A stretch of 64,000 bases of DNA from Bradyrhizobium cosmicum (GCF_007290395.2 NZ_CP041656.2:5766001-5830000), one strand, 5' to 3'. Shown: positions 17,572 through 30,684, numbered from the stretch's first letter. The notes: generated from the letters alone by a model not told the origin. Numbers and translations are program-made.

Positions 17572-17686
17572 GGGTTGCCATTGGCGCCGTCACCATAACG
17601 GCCCTCGCAGATGAAGGAACTTCCGTTTTTCCCCCACGTTATCGCTGTAGAAGGGCGGCGCGGCTTATTTGACGCCGGTCGGCGAC

Positions 17687-17905
17687 ATGAAGAACTTTTC
17701 AAATGCGGCTTTCGCACCCGACGTGATCGAGGCCATGACGGCCGCCCTTGGCGCTGCGGTCGCCACCCTGCCGGAGCCGGTGCATTCGGGGCACGTCGAC
17801 ACCATTGCCCAATCCATTCTCCGCACGGCCAGCACGGGCGAGCGCAACGTTGCGGTCTTGCAGCGGATTGCGCTGATGGAGCTCAGCCTTACGCCGGGAA
17901 CATGA
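17687..17905 (+). CDS. small hypothetical protein
   Basis: 72 residues from ATG 17687 (MKNFSNAAFAPDVIE); a TTG at 17669 is also in frame. Mostly helical and soluble, with no recognised motif. It runs the same way as the secreted-protein gene 12 bases downstream, which supports a real coding region. Function unknown. Confidence 0.6.
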   Translation: MKNFSNAAFAPDVIEAMTAALGAAVATLPEPVHSGHVDTIAQSILRTASTGERNVAVLQRIALMELSLTPGT

Positions 17906-17917
17906 CGAGGTGAACCC

Positions 17918-18379
17918 ATGAGAGTTGAGGCGGGCGTTGCAGCAGCCGTTCTGGCGCTTTGCGGCTCTGCGGTTGCTCACGCGGAGAGCTGGGCCGCCTA
18001 TCGCATTCCTGAAACCGGCACCACGGTGGACATCCCCGCCTCGATCTTCACGGAGGACGCCGGCAAGCCGGACGGCCACGGGCAGCGGTTTCGCTCGGCT
18101 GACGGCAGAGCCGATCTGACCGTGCAAGCGGTGCCCAGGACGGGCGAATCTCCCGCCGCCTTCCTGGCCCGGAAGAATCCACCGTCCGGCATCGTCTACA
18201 AGCGGATCACGCCGCACTTCTTCGTCGTGTCGAGCGTCAAGCGCGACACCATCTGGTACGACCGCTGCAACTTTTCGGTCCGCTACGTCCACTGCGTGCT
18301 GATCAATTATCCCGCAGCCGAGAAGCGCCAGTGGGACCCCGTCGTGACCAGGGTCAGCCACAGCCTTGGCGGCAGCTGA
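17918..18379 (+). CDS. secreted hypothetical protein
   Basis: 153 residues with a signal peptide (cleavage likely after AVAHA, residue 21). The mature part has IPETGTTVDIP, then RSADGRADLTVQA and a cysteine pair RCNFSVRYVHC. This resembles a family of short periplasmic proteins common in Bradyrhizobium, with no known function. It follows a 72-residue gene at close spacing. Confidence 0.75.
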   Translation: MRVEAGVAAAVLALCGSAVAHAESWAAYRIPETGTTVDIPASIFTEDAGKPDGHGQRFRSADGRADLTVQAVPRTGESPAAFLARKNPPSGIVYKRITPHFFVVSSVKRDTIWYDRCNFSVRYVHCVLINYPAAEKRQWDPVVTRVSHSLGGS

Positions 18380-18543
18380 CGCCCTCGCGGCTCTGTTTGG
18401 TTAACCCAGCGCTAATCCGCCCACGCGATCTGCAACCCAGGATTAAGCACGCTTCAACATCGCTCCCATAGTCTCGCCCCACTCACTTTTCGCAAACAAC
18501 GGCGGCCTATCCTGCCGGGCGAAGTGACACCAGGGGGTCCATC

Positions 18544-19344
18544 ATGCGCATTGCGTTGCTGCTGACCGCAACCATCGTCGGCGCGCTCTTCACCAGTCCA
18601 TCCAGTGCCGGATCGCTCGATGCCGACGCAGCGCAGCCGCTGCCGCCGGGCTTCCAGAGCTACCGCGGCTACATGTTCGACGTGTCCGAGAACCGTGACC
18701 GCAAGGACGTCGACAAGCTCATGGACAATCTGAAGAGCCAGATCGACGTCGTCGAAGGCGCCGGCCTCTCGCCGCGCGTGCTGCGCTTCTTCCATACCGT
18801 TCCGATCGTGGCGAGCGAGCTCGCCTGCCTCGACGAAGGCGCCGCGACGGCGTGCTACGGCCGGGTCACACCGGATATCCAGCGCACCGCGCCGCGGACG
18901 CTGACGGTCTGGGACCCCGCCAAGCAGCGCTGGAGCAATCCCAATGCCGTCGACCTCGCGGTCGATTCGGGCCTCGGCGTGATCATGCTGCGCCCGGACA
19001 TGATGCGCTACGAGAAGGAAGCCGTGCTGCTGCACGAGATGCTGCACGCCTTTCACGCGCGGCTGCTGCCGGACGGCTACGCCAACAAGGGCGTGATCGG
19101 CTATTACGCCCTGGCCAAGTCCAAGGACCAGCTGCCCAAGGACTCCTATGCGATGAAGAATCCCATGGAATTCTTTGCCGTGACCTCCAGCATTTTCCTG
19201 GCGGGAAAAAGCGAATTCCACGACCCGAAGTCGCGCGAGGCGCTCAAGGAGAAGATGCCGGACTATTACAAATATCTGGTCGGCGTGTTCGGCTTCGACC
19301 CCGAGCCGGCGGCGTCCAACGGCCCGGTCGCCTCGCTGAAATAA
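18544..19344 (+). CDS. secreted putative zinc metallopeptidase (HExxH)
   Basis: 266 residues with a signal peptide (ends PSSAGS, about residue 22). The centre contains LLHEMLHAFHARLLPDG, an HExxH zinc motif, and about 40 residues later KNPMEFFAVTSSIF, where the glutamate could be the third zinc ligand as in gluzincin-type peptidases (compare the EFFA block of MtfA and anthrax-lethal-factor-like domains). No family name is certain. It has its own terminator at 19378 and stands alone. Periplasmic peptidase is inferred from motifs only. Confidence 0.75.
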   Translation: MRIALLLTATIVGALFTSPSSAGSLDADAAQPLPPGFQSYRGYMFDVSENRDRKDVDKLMDNLKSQIDVVEGAGLSPRVLRFFHTVPIVASELACLDEGAATACYGRVTPDIQRTAPRTLTVWDPAKQRWSNPNAVDLAVDSGLGVIMLRPDMMRYEKEAVLLHEMLHAFHARLLPDGYANKGVIGYYALAKSKDQLPKDSYAMKNPMEFFAVTSSIFLAGKSEFHDPKSREALKEKMPDYYKYLVGVFGFDPEPAASNGPVASLK

Positions 19345-19377
19345 AAGGCCTACCGTTTCCAGGCCAGACAGGACCAA

Positions 19378-19411
19378 GGGCCGCGCCAACAGCGCGGCCC
19401 TGACGTTTTTG
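19378..19411 (+). terminator. rho-independent terminator
   Basis: A perfect 9-base stem GGGCCGCGC / GCGCGGCCC (19378-19386 and 19392-19400) with a 5-base loop, then TGACGTTTTT. It ends the metallopeptidase transcript. Confidence 0.8.
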
Positions 19412-19542
19412 TCGAGGATATCCCCCTGCGACAGGCCTCGATGACGCAATGTGACGTCACGCACAGCCGCGCCATGGAGGATCAGGCATCGTTCGCGTCA
19501 TGGGGACTGCATCGGGCAGCCACAAATCGAAAGTCAACGACC

Positions 19543-19779
19543 ATGACAAAGATCGCGCTCTTCGCCTCCGCCGCTCTTCTCGCCACCACGCTTCTCGCCG
19601 GCACCGCGAGCGTCTCGCCGGCCTCCGCCGGCAACCTCGACTTTCTCAGCAACCAAAACTACATGCGCTGCCTCCAGTATTTCAGCATCCGCGCCCACGG
19701 CGATGGGGCTGCGTATGACCAGGGCCGCAGGTTCTGCAACCGGCAATATTTCCCGGGACGCCCCGGCGGCCAGTACTGA
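19543..19779 (+). CDS. DUF3551 family small secreted protein
   Basis: 78 residues: a signal peptide (MTKIALFASAALLATTLLAG, then up to about SPASAG) and a short mature part with MRCLQYFSIRAHGDG and RRFCNRQYF. The two-cysteine layout and size match DUF3551 proteins, which are abundant in Bradyrhizobium and of unknown function. The ATG at 19543 is preferred to an in-frame ATG at 19441 because the signal sequence starts there. A terminator follows at 19801. Confidence 0.75.
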   Translation: MTKIALFASAALLATTLLAGTASVSPASAGNLDFLSNQNYMRCLQYFSIRAHGDGAAYDQGRRFCNRQYFPGRPGGQY

Positions 19780-19800
19780 GCCGGGCGCCGACGACACCGG

Positions 19801-19831
19801 GGCCGCGCGAACAGCGCGGCCTTTTCGTTTT
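19801..19831 (+). terminator. rho-independent terminator
   Basis: Perfect 8-base stem GGCCGCGC / GCGCGGCC with loop GAACA, followed by TTTTCGTTTT, 22 bases after the DUF3551 stop. Confidence 0.82.
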
Positions 19832-19941
19832 GGATACGGGAGATGTTGATCACCCCACGCCGGGGAATTGCCAAGCCGGGGCCCGATCTGCATAGTCCCG
19901 CGCGCCGATTTGGTAGGACTGTTTCAAGAGGATAGAAGAAC

Positions 19942-20292
19942 ATGGCGGACGCCGACCTGGATGTCGTGATCCGGCAACTGGCCAGACAGCTGCATACGGG
20001 CCTGATGACCCGCGCCAAGGAGCGTCGGGATCGCTTCAACGGCCTCGCGGCCAAGGCCAAGGGCAAGGAGACGGGCGAGCGCTTCAAGATGCTGGCCAAG
20101 GCCAGCATGGAGCAAGCTACCGCCGCGGCAAAACGCCTGCAGATGTCCGCCGACAACGTCGCCGACAGCTACGCCCGCGCAATGCGCCTCGCCGCCAGCA
20201 CGCCGATCGCAGTGAAGGCGGAAAAGAAGGCGAAGGAAAAGCCTGAGAAGGCTGCCAAGGCGAAGAAGGCCAAGGCCAAGAAAGCGAAGTAG
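19942..20292 (+). CDS. hypothetical protein with lysine/alanine-rich tail
   Basis: 116 residues. The first 80 are helical and soluble (DVVIRQLARQLHTGLMTRAK); the last 25 are almost only Lys, Ala and Glu (KAEKKAKEKPEKAAKAKKAK), like the tails of histone H1-like bacterial proteins. The tail could bind DNA or another polyanion. No known family for the N-terminal part. Confidence 0.72.
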   Translation: MADADLDVVIRQLARQLHTGLMTRAKERRDRFNGLAAKAKGKETGERFKMLAKASMEQATAAAKRLQMSADNVADSYARAMRLAASTPIAVKAEKKAKEKPEKAAKAKKAKAKKAK

Positions 20293-20357
20293 GCGCGAGG
20301 TTCTTCCTTCTCCCTTGTGGGAGAGGGTTGCAGCGGCGCATGCAGCTCTAGATATCA

Positions 20358-20999
20358 TCACCGACGGGGCGCGGCCCCCTGGGTCGGCTCGGCGCTCGCG
20401 AGTTCGGCGAGTTTGGCGCGCGCCGCATCGTGGGTGCGGGCGTCTTTGCCGGCCGGCAGCGCAAGCGCGGCTTCGAAATCGGCGCGGGCATCATCAGCCT
20501 GGCCGCGGGCGAGGAAGGCAAGACCCCGGTCGAGGCGGGGCTGGGCAACCGACGGATCGAGGCGGATCGCCGTGTTGTAGCTCAGGATCGCGCGATCGAG
20601 ATCGCCGCTGCCAGCAAGCGCCAGACCGCGCTCGTGATAGGGCGCTGCGAGCTTTGGATTGTGCGCAATCGCCTCATCGTAATCCTCGATGGCAAGCGCG
20701 AGGTCGCCGTTCTGCCGGCGCGCCAGCGCCCGGTCGCGATAGAGCGTGGCGCGGTTGGGATTGAGGTGGATGGCCTCGTCGAAATCCGCGATCGCCCGCC
20801 GCCAGTCGCCGTGGCGGAGCGCGATCCGGCCGCGTCCCTCATAGGCGAAAGCGATCAGCGAGCCGCGCAGCGGCGAGAAGCCGATCACGGCCGAGCAGAT
20901 GTCGGGCTCGTCCTCGTCCCCGCAATTGACGACGGTATGCGTGGACAGGCCGACGAGCACGCCCAGGACGATCAGCAATGGTACCGCGGCTTTGGTCAT
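20358..20999 (-). CDS. TPR repeat protein
   Basis: 213 residues: a hydrophobic N-terminal helix (VPLLIVLGVLVGLSTHTVV) that is a signal or anchor, a short linker with two cysteines, and four tetratricopeptide repeats (for example WRRAIADFDEAIHLNPNRAT and LALAIEDYDEAIAHNPKLAA) at about 60-185. TPR proteins act as scaffolds; a periplasmic or membrane-tethered role is likely. It is 135 bases upstream of htpX (same strand), without a clear functional link. Confidence 0.88.
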   Translation of the reverse strand: MTKAAVPLLIVLGVLVGLSTHTVVNCGDEDEPDICSAVIGFSPLRGSLIAFAYEGRGRIALRHGDWRRAIADFDEAIHLNPNRATLYRDRALARRQNGDLALAIEDYDEAIAHNPKLAAPYHERGLALAGSGDLDRAILSYNTAIRLDPSVAQPRLDRGLAFLARGQADDARADFEAALALPAGKDARTHDAARAKLAELASAEPTQGAAPRR

Positions 21000-21134
21000 C
21001 TTCGACGGCGACCGGCATTGGGCCGGCCACGCATCCCCTTTCGAAGAAACAATCTCCTCGCGCTGTTACCACCGCTGCGGGCGATTCTGTGTGCGCCAAG
21101 TCACAAAGCGGGACCCAATTTCCGGCCTGTTCCC

Positions 21135-22079
21135 TCAACCCCAGGGACCACGAGCAGGACCGCGCGACGAGCGGCCCCACGGGCCCCGCGGCGGATAGTT
21201 TTCGTTGGCGCCGACCGACGGCGCGGCCCGCGCGCCAAGCTCGCCCGCGAGTTGCCGGAGCGCCGCGACGCGGTTCTGCGTCAAAGGATGTGTGGCGAAC
21301 AGATTGTCCACGCCATGGCCCGACAGCGGATTGATGATGAACATATGCGCGGTCGCAGGATTTCGTTCGGCATCATAGTTCGGCACCTGATGCGCGGCAC
21401 CTTCGATCTTGACCAGCGCCGAGGCCAGCCACATCGGCTGTCCCACGATGCGCGCGCCGAGATCGTCGGCTGCATATTCGCGCGTGCGGCTGATCGCCAT
21501 CTGCACCAGCATGGCCCCGAGCGGAGCGAGGATCATCATCAGGATCGAGCCGACGATTCCCGGACCGTTGTTGTTGTCGCGGTGGCCGCCGAAGAACATG
21601 CCGAACTGCGCCAGCATCGAGATCGCACCAGCGATGGTGGCGGTGATCGTCATCAGCAGCGTGTCGTGGTTCTTGACGTGGGCAAGCTCATGCGCGATCA
21701 CGCCGGCAAGCTCCTCACGGCTGAGCTGCCGCATCAGGCCGGTGGTGACGGCGACGGCCGCGTTCTCGGGATTGCGGCCGGTCGCGAACGCGTTGGGCTG
21801 TGCCTCGTCCATCAGGAACACGCGCGGCATCGGCAGCCCCGCGCGGCCCGCAAGCTCGGCGACGAGACCGACCAGCTCGGGCGCGCTGTTACGGTCGACC
21901 TCATGGGCGCCATACATCGAGAGCACCATGCGGTCGGAATTCCAGTAGGTGAAGAGATTGGTCGCGGCGGCAATGACGAGCGCGATCATGGCGCCTGAGG
22001 CGCCGCCGATCAGATAGCCCACGCCCATGAACAGGGCGGTGAGGCCTGCGAGCAGCATTGCGGTACGAAGATAGTTCAT
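21135..22079 (-). CDS. htpX: membrane zinc metalloprotease HtpX
   Basis: 314 residues from ATG 22079, which has AGGAGA six bases upstream. Two N-terminal membrane helices, the zinc motif [16 protein letters not shown], two more hydrophobic stretches ([19 protein letters not shown]) and the C-terminal [11 protein letters not shown] are all standard for HtpX, which degrades misfolded membrane proteins. The C-terminus carries an extra [16 protein letters not shown] tail with a repeated RGPWG unit. Single gene, convergent with nothing. Confidence 0.95.
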   Translation of the reverse strand: MNYLRTAMLLAGLTALFMGVGYLIGGASGAMIALVIAAATNLFTYWNSDRMVLSMYGAHEVDRNSAPELVGLVAELAGRAGLPMPRVFLMDEAQPNAFATGRNPENAAVAVTTGLMRQLSREELAGVIAHELAHVKNHDTLLMTITATIAGAISMLAQFGMFFGGHRDNNNGPGIVGSILMMILAPLGAMLVQMAISRTREYAADDLGARIVGQPMWLASALVKIEGAAHQVPNYDAERNPATAHMFIINPLSGHGVDNLFATHPLTQNRVAALRQLAGELGARAAPSVGANENYPPRGPWGRSSRGPARGPWG

Positions 22080-22254
22080 GGCCGTCTCCTGGGCGGCCGC
22101 GGGCGAGCCTCGGCCAGCGCACTTGAGGTAGGGATGACCCCGGCCCTGGCGCAAGGTTTCAGGGTGCGTCGCGGAGCCGCGGCACTGGTTTGCGCCCGAT
22201 CATTCCATTAAACTTCGTCAAGAATCCAAGCGTCTCCCTCCCCCCGGAAACCTC

Positions 22255-23571
22255 ATGCTCCAGACCCGATTTGCGATCGCGGCCGCCGCTCTGCTCACGC
22301 TCGCCGTTCCCGCCTCCGCCCAGCTCGCGCCGCCGCCCGCCAAGCCCGCCGTTCCCAAAACCACGGCCCCCAAAGCCACCGCCCCCTCGCCGCGCGCGGC
22401 CTCGTGCCACAATGGCGCGAGCTTCGATCGCTTCCTGGCCGATGTGAAACAGCAGGCCGTTGCCGCCGGCGTGTCGCAGCGGACGATCGCGGAGGCCTCG
22501 CCCTACCTCGTCTACGACCAGGGCATCGTCAACCGCGACCGCGGCCAGCGCGTGTTCGGCCAGCTCTTCACCGAATTCGCCGGCCGCATGGCCGCGCCCT
22601 ATCGCATGCAGAACGGCCAGCAGCACATCAAGCAACATGCAGCCGCGTTCGCGCGCGCGGAAAAGGAATTTGGCGTGCCGCCGGCGGTGATCGCGGCGTT
22701 CTGGGGCCTCGAAAGCGATTTCGGCGTCAACATGGGCAATCTGCCGACACTGAAATCGCTGGTGTCGCTGGCCTATGATTGCCGGCGCTCGGAGATGTTC
22801 GTGGGCGAGACCATCGCCGCGCTGAAGATCATCGACCGCGGCGATTTGCATCCGGACGAGATGATCGGCTCCTGGGCCGGTGAGCTCGGCCAGACGCAGT
22901 TTTTGCCGGTCCATTACGTCAACTATGCCGTCGACTATGACGGCGACGGGCGGCGCGACCTGCTCCGCAGCGAGGACGACGTGATCGGCTCGACCGCGAA
23001 CTACATCGCCAACGGACTGAAGTGGCGGCGCGGCGAGCCGTGGCTGGAAGAGATCAAGGTGCCCTCGAGCCTGCCGTGGGATCAGACCGATCTCACCGTG
23101 CAGCAGCCGCGCTCGAAATGGGCGCAGCTTGGCGTCACCTATCCCGACGGACGGCCGCTGCCGAGCGACAATCTCGCAGGCTCGGTATTGCTGCCGATGG
23201 GACGCTTCGGGCCGGCCTTCATGGCCTACCCGAATTTCGCGGCCTACACCGAATGGAATAACTCGCTGATCTATTCGACCACCGCGGGCTATCTCGCCAC
23301 CCGCATCGCGGGCGCCGCCCCGATGCGCAAGCCGGCAACGCCGGTCGCGCAACTGCCGTTCAACGAGCTCAAGCAATTGCAGCAGCTTCTGGTCCAGGCC
23401 GGCTTCAATGTGGGCAAGGTCGACGGCGTGCTCGGCCAGCAGAGCCGCGCAGCGGTGAAGGCGATGCAGATCAAATACGGCCTGCCCGCGGATTCCTGGC
23501 CGACCGCCGAGCTGCTGGCGAAGATGCGCGGCGGCACGGCGCAGGCGCAGCCGGCGGGGATGGTCCGGTAG
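22255..23571 (+). CDS. lytic murein transglycosylase (MltB family) with peptidoglycan-binding domain
   Basis: 438 residues: a signal peptide (about 1-22, ASA-QL), a proline/lysine-rich linker, an MltB-type catalytic domain with the glutamate in IAAFWGLESDFGVNMGNLPT, the GELGQTQFLPVHYVNYA region, and a C-terminal PG-binding-1 domain (about 370-430, LVQAGFNVGKVDGVLGQQSR). It cleaves peptidoglycan glycan strands to anhydromuropeptides in the periplasm. No lipobox, so it should be soluble. Confidence 0.93.
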   Translation: MLQTRFAIAAAALLTLAVPASAQLAPPPAKPAVPKTTAPKATAPSPRAASCHNGASFDRFLADVKQQAVAAGVSQRTIAEASPYLVYDQGIVNRDRGQRVFGQLFTEFAGRMAAPYRMQNGQQHIKQHAAAFARAEKEFGVPPAVIAAFWGLESDFGVNMGNLPTLKSLVSLAYDCRRSEMFVGETIAALKIIDRGDLHPDEMIGSWAGELGQTQFLPVHYVNYAVDYDGDGRRDLLRSEDDVIGSTANYIANGLKWRRGEPWLEEIKVPSSLPWDQTDLTVQQPRSKWAQLGVTYPDGRPLPSDNLAGSVLLPMGRFGPAFMAYPNFAAYTEWNNSLIYSTTAGYLATRIAGAAPMRKPATPVAQLPFNELKQLQQLLVQAGFNVGKVDGVLGQQSRAAVKAMQIKYGLPADSWPTAELLAKMRGGTAQAQPAGMVR

Positions 23572-23681
23572 ATTTTTCGCGCTGCACAGGCCGCTGTCCG
23601 CGATTGTATTTTTCCATGACGTTCCCATGTGAGTGGCTCAGGTTTTCTCCTGATTTTTCCCCTCATTGAAGCGAGCATCAC

Positions 23682-24185
23682 ATGTCCTTCTACGACGCCG
23701 TCGTCCCCGCGTATCTGCAAATGCTGAACAGCCTTACCGGCCTCCTCACCAAGGCTGAGGCGCATTGCGCGGCGAAGAAGGTCGACCCGAGCGTCCTGCT
23801 TGGCTCCCGCCTCTTCCCGGACATGCTGCCGCTGTCGAAGCAGATCCAGCTGGTCAGCGATTTCGCCGCCAAGGGCTGTGCCCGGCTAACCCACAGCGAC
23901 GTGCCCACCACGCCCGACACCGAAAAGACGTTTGAGGAGCTGAAGCAGCGGCTCGCCAAGACCATCGACTACGTGAAGTCGTTCAAGCCGGAGCAGTTCG
24001 AGGGGGCTGAGAGCAAGGACGTCACCTTCCCGAGCGGACCCGACAAGACCACGACCCTGAAGGGCCAGCAGTTCCTGAGCGCGTTCTCGCTGCCGAACTT
24101 CTATTTCCACTGCGCGACCGCCCACGGAATTTTGCGCCACAACGGCGTGGAGATCGGCAAGCGGGATTTCATGGGCCTGAACTGA
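23682..24185 (+). CDS. DUF1993 family protein
   Basis: 167 residues beginning MSFYDAVVPAYLQMLNSL and ending RDFMGLN. This all-helical pattern (FLSAFSLPNFYFHCATAHGI near the end) is the DUF1993 family, distantly like DinB four-helix bundles. No function is established. It stands alone between the transglycosylase and an ene-reductase. Confidence 0.85.
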   Translation: MSFYDAVVPAYLQMLNSLTGLLTKAEAHCAAKKVDPSVLLGSRLFPDMLPLSKQIQLVSDFAAKGCARLTHSDVPTTPDTEKTFEELKQRLAKTIDYVKSFKPEQFEGAESKDVTFPSGPDKTTTLKGQQFLSAFSLPNFYFHCATAHGILRHNGVEIGKRDFMGLN

Positions 24186-24364
24186 TTTGCGCCATCGCGC
24201 GGCCGCGGCAGCAGGATTCCGCTGCCGTGGCCGGAATTGCACATGAATCATGCTACGCGGTCGCCCCCGCGTAGCTCGCCTGCACTTTCCGTATGGCTCC
24301 TCCCTTGCGCTGATTGCCGCAATGCACAAGTGTTCCGGACCTCTCACCGCCTGGAAGCATTCCC

Positions 24365-25465
24365 ATGAGTCGTCCGACCAAATTGTTTGAGACCTACAAG
24401 CTTGGCCCGATCACGCTGGCCAACCGCCTCGTGATGGCGCCACTGACGCGTAACCGCGCCGTTCCCGGCACTTTCGTACCCGGTGCACTCGCCGCCGACT
24501 ATTACGCCCAGCGCGCTTCCGCAGGGCTTCTGATCACCGAGGCGAGCCAGGTCTCGCAGCAGGGCCAAGGCTACCAGGATACGCCCGGCATTTACACCAA
24601 GGACCAGGTCGCCGGCTGGCGCAAGGTCACCGACGGTGTCCATGCGCGCGGCGGCAAGATCTATATCCAGCTCTGGCATGTCGGCCGCATCTCGCATGTC
24701 GATCTCCAAGCCAATGGCGCAGCTCCCGTGGCGCCGAGCGCGATCCGCGCCAAGGGCAAGACTTTCGTGAACGGCGGCTTCGCCGACGTCTCCGAGCCCC
24801 GCGCGCTCGAGCTCTCCGAAATTCCGGGCATCATCGACGACTTCAAGCGCGCCACGAAGAATGCACTCGAAGCCGGCTTCGACGGCGTCGAGATCCACGG
24901 CGCCAACGGCTATTTGCTTGAGCAATTTGCGAAGGACGGCACCAACAAGCGCACCGACGCCTATGGCGGCTCGATCGAGAACCGCGCGCGGCTGATGCTG
25001 GAAGTCTCCGAGGCCGTAGTGTCCGAGGCCGGCGCCGACCGCACCGGCATCCGCATCTCGCCAGTGACGCCGGCCAACGACATCTCGGACTCGAACCCGC
25101 AAGCCTTATACGACCATATCGTCGACGGCCTCAGCGCACTAAAGCTGGTCTATCTCCACGTCGTCGAAGGCGCCACCGGCGGTCCGCGCGACATCGCTCC
25201 GTTCGACTATGCCGGCCTGCGCAAGCGCTTCTCCGGCGCTTATGTCGCCAACAACGGCTACGATTTCGATCTCGCGACCAAGGTGCTGGACGCCAACGCC
25301 GCCGACCTCATCGCGTTCGGCAAGCCGTTCATCTCGAACCCCGATTTGGTCGAGCGGCTGAAGAAGGGTGCTGCGCTGAACGACTGGGACAAGAACACGT
25401 TCTACGGCGGCGGCGCGAAGGGGTACACGGATTACCCGACGCTGGCGGCGCAGGCGGCGGAGTAA
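24365..25465 (+). CDS. Old Yellow Enzyme-type alkene reductase (NemA-like)
   Basis: 366 residues from ATG 24365 (MSRPTKLFETYKLG). FMN-dependent TIM-barrel features include MAPLTRNRAVPG, the substrate-binding HGANGYLLEQF with His and Asn, and RTDAYGGSIENRARL. These enzymes use NAD(P)H to reduce activated C=C bonds, for example N-ethylmaleimide, and often detoxify electrophiles. Single gene; no regulator adjacent. Confidence 0.93.
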   Translation: MSRPTKLFETYKLGPITLANRLVMAPLTRNRAVPGTFVPGALAADYYAQRASAGLLITEASQVSQQGQGYQDTPGIYTKDQVAGWRKVTDGVHARGGKIYIQLWHVGRISHVDLQANGAAPVAPSAIRAKGKTFVNGGFADVSEPRALELSEIPGIIDDFKRATKNALEAGFDGVEIHGANGYLLEQFAKDGTNKRTDAYGGSIENRARLMLEVSEAVVSEAGADRTGIRISPVTPANDISDSNPQALYDHIVDGLSALKLVYLHVVEGATGGPRDIAPFDYAGLRKRFSGAYVANNGYDFDLATKVLDANAADLIAFGKPFISNPDLVERLKKGAALNDWDKNTFYGGGAKGYTDYPTLAAQAAE

Positions 25466-25480
25466 TTTTCTCTCCACACA

Positions 25481-25590
25481 TGACGGTGTTATGCCCCGCG
25501 AACGCAGGGCATCCAGTACGCCGCGGCTTCTCGGTTCAATCACCCCGGTCTCTGGAATACTGGATCGTCCGCCTTCGCGGACGATGACAC
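25481..25590. repeat. intergenic repeat, type B copy 1
   Basis: Contains GGGCATCCAGTAC, CGGTTCAATCAC, TCTGGAATACTGGATC and a closing GGACGATGACAC. The same blocks in the same order and at similar spacing occur at 58752-58871. CCAGTA and TACTGG pair as the arms of a long imperfect hairpin. Confidence 0.75.
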
Positions 25591-25614
25591 CGAGAATGTG
25601 GAACGTATGCGCCA

Positions 25615-25645
25615 CAAAGAAAAAAGGCCGGGATCGCTCCCGGCC
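25615..25645 (-). terminator. terminator of the glp operon
   Basis: An 8-base perfect stem GGCCGGGA / TCCCGGCC (25626-25633 and 25638-25645), loop TCGC; on the minus strand it is followed by a T-run (plus-strand AAAGAAAAAA before it). It lies 22 bases after the glpV stop. Confidence 0.85.
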
Positions 25646-25667
25646 TTTCGTCGTTATGAGCCGTCGC

Positions 25668-27461
<1,794 letters not shown>

Positions 27462-27538
27462 GTTGTTTCCTCCGTTGCAGCGACAAACTTTTGTACAGGC
27501 CCGGGTTGGTCCCGGATCTGGCCGTCCCTTCGCGAGTT

Positions 27539-27868
27539 TCAGACCGTGCGGAAGATGAGCGCGGCCGTGACCAGCGAAATTCCTGATGCGAGCCACAGGC
27601 TCGAGATTTCAAAACCTTCCTCGCCGATCGGCACCGTGGCGAGCGCGTCGGTGCCCATGAAAGCGATCCACAAGAGGTGGATCACGGCCGCCGTGATCAG
27701 CGAGATGAACAGGCGGTCGCCGCGTGTGGTCGGAATGCGGAGCACGCCGACGCGCTCGGCTTCGGGATAGACCGCGGCCAAGTACGTCATCACGGCCAGC
27801 GTGCATGCGAGCGCGACGAAGAAGATCGCCGTCGGCAGCGTCCAGGCCATCCATGCGATGGATTCCAT
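27539..27868 (-). CDS. glpU: small membrane protein of the glycerol transporter locus (DUF2160)
   Basis: 109 residues from ATG 27868 (GGAGG five bases upstream). Three hydrophobic helices (WTLPTAIFFVALACTLAVMT, FISLITAAVIHLLWIAF and a C-terminal one). It sits between permease glpQ and the binding-protein gene glpV, the position of glpU in Rhizobium, a DUF2160 protein of unresolved role. It may be an accessory membrane subunit. Confidence 0.85.
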   Translation of the reverse strand: MESIAWMAWTLPTAIFFVALACTLAVMTYLAAVYPEAERVGVLRIPTTRGDRLFISLITAAVIHLLWIAFMGTDALATVPIGEEGFEISSLWLASGISLVTAALIFRTV

Positions 27869-27878
27869 GAGAGCCTCC

Positions 27879-28684
27879 TCAGACCCGACCAAGCGCGAAA
27901 CCGCGCGCGATGTAATTGCGGACGAACCAGATCACGAGCGCCCCCGGAATGATGGTGAGCACGCCGGCCGCGGCCAGCAGACCCCAATCCATGCCGGCCG
28001 CCGAAACCGTGCGCGTCATGATCGCGGCGATGGGCTTGGCCTGTACCGAGGTCAGCGTGCGCGCGAGCAGGAGCTCGACCCAGGAGAACATGAAGCAGAA
28101 GAAGGCGGCGACGCCGATGCCGCTCGCAATCAGCGGCACCAGGATCTTGATGAAGAAGCGCGGAAACGAATAGCCGTCGAGGAAGGCGGTCTCGTCGATC
28201 TCGCGCGGCACGCCGGAGACGAAGCCTTCGAGGATCCAGACCGCCAAGGGAACATTGAAGATGCAATGCGCGAGCGCGACCGCCCAGGGCGTATCGAACA
28301 GGCCGATCGCCGAATAGAGATTGAAGAACGGCAGCGCATAGACCGCCGCCGGCGCCATGCGGTTCGACAGCAGCCAGAAGAACAGATGCTTGTCGCCGAG
28401 GAAGCGGTAGCGCGAGAAGGCGTAGGCCGCCGGCAGCGCCACCGAGATCGAGATGATGGTGTTGAGGACGACGTATTCCAGCGAATTGATATAGCCGGAA
28501 TACCAGCTCTCGTCGGTGAAGATGCGCTTGTAGTGCTGCAGCGTCGGGGTATGCGGCCACAGCGTCATCGTCGAGACGATCTCGGCGTTGGTCTTGAAGC
28601 TCATGTTGACGAGCCAGTAGATCGGCAACATGAGAAAGATGAGGAACAGCGCCATGATGACGCGACGGCCGGGAATCGAGTGCA

Positions 28685-28688
<4 letters not shown>
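27879..28688 (-). CDS. glpQ: glycerol ABC transporter permease
   Basis: 269 residues, six membrane segments, and the cytoplasmic EAA loop EIDETAFLDGYSFPRFFIKI that docks on an ATPase. It is the MalG-like permease of the operon. Its ATG overlaps the glpP stop by four bases (ATGA), so the two permeases should be made in equal amounts. Confidence 0.93.
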
Positions 28689-30672
<1,984 letters not shown>

Positions 30673-30684
30673 GTCGCATCTCCC

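Noticed and set aside
16056..17672. A second plus-strand frame of more than 500 codons overlapping the RamB-type regulator
   Set aside because: The regulator frame has clear HTH and family motifs; the other is Arg/Pro-rich and featureless.
20293..20357. Stem-loop CTTCTCCCTTGTGGGAGAGG after the Lys-rich gene
   Set aside because: Short stem without a T-run; resembles a common repeat fragment and not a convincing terminator.
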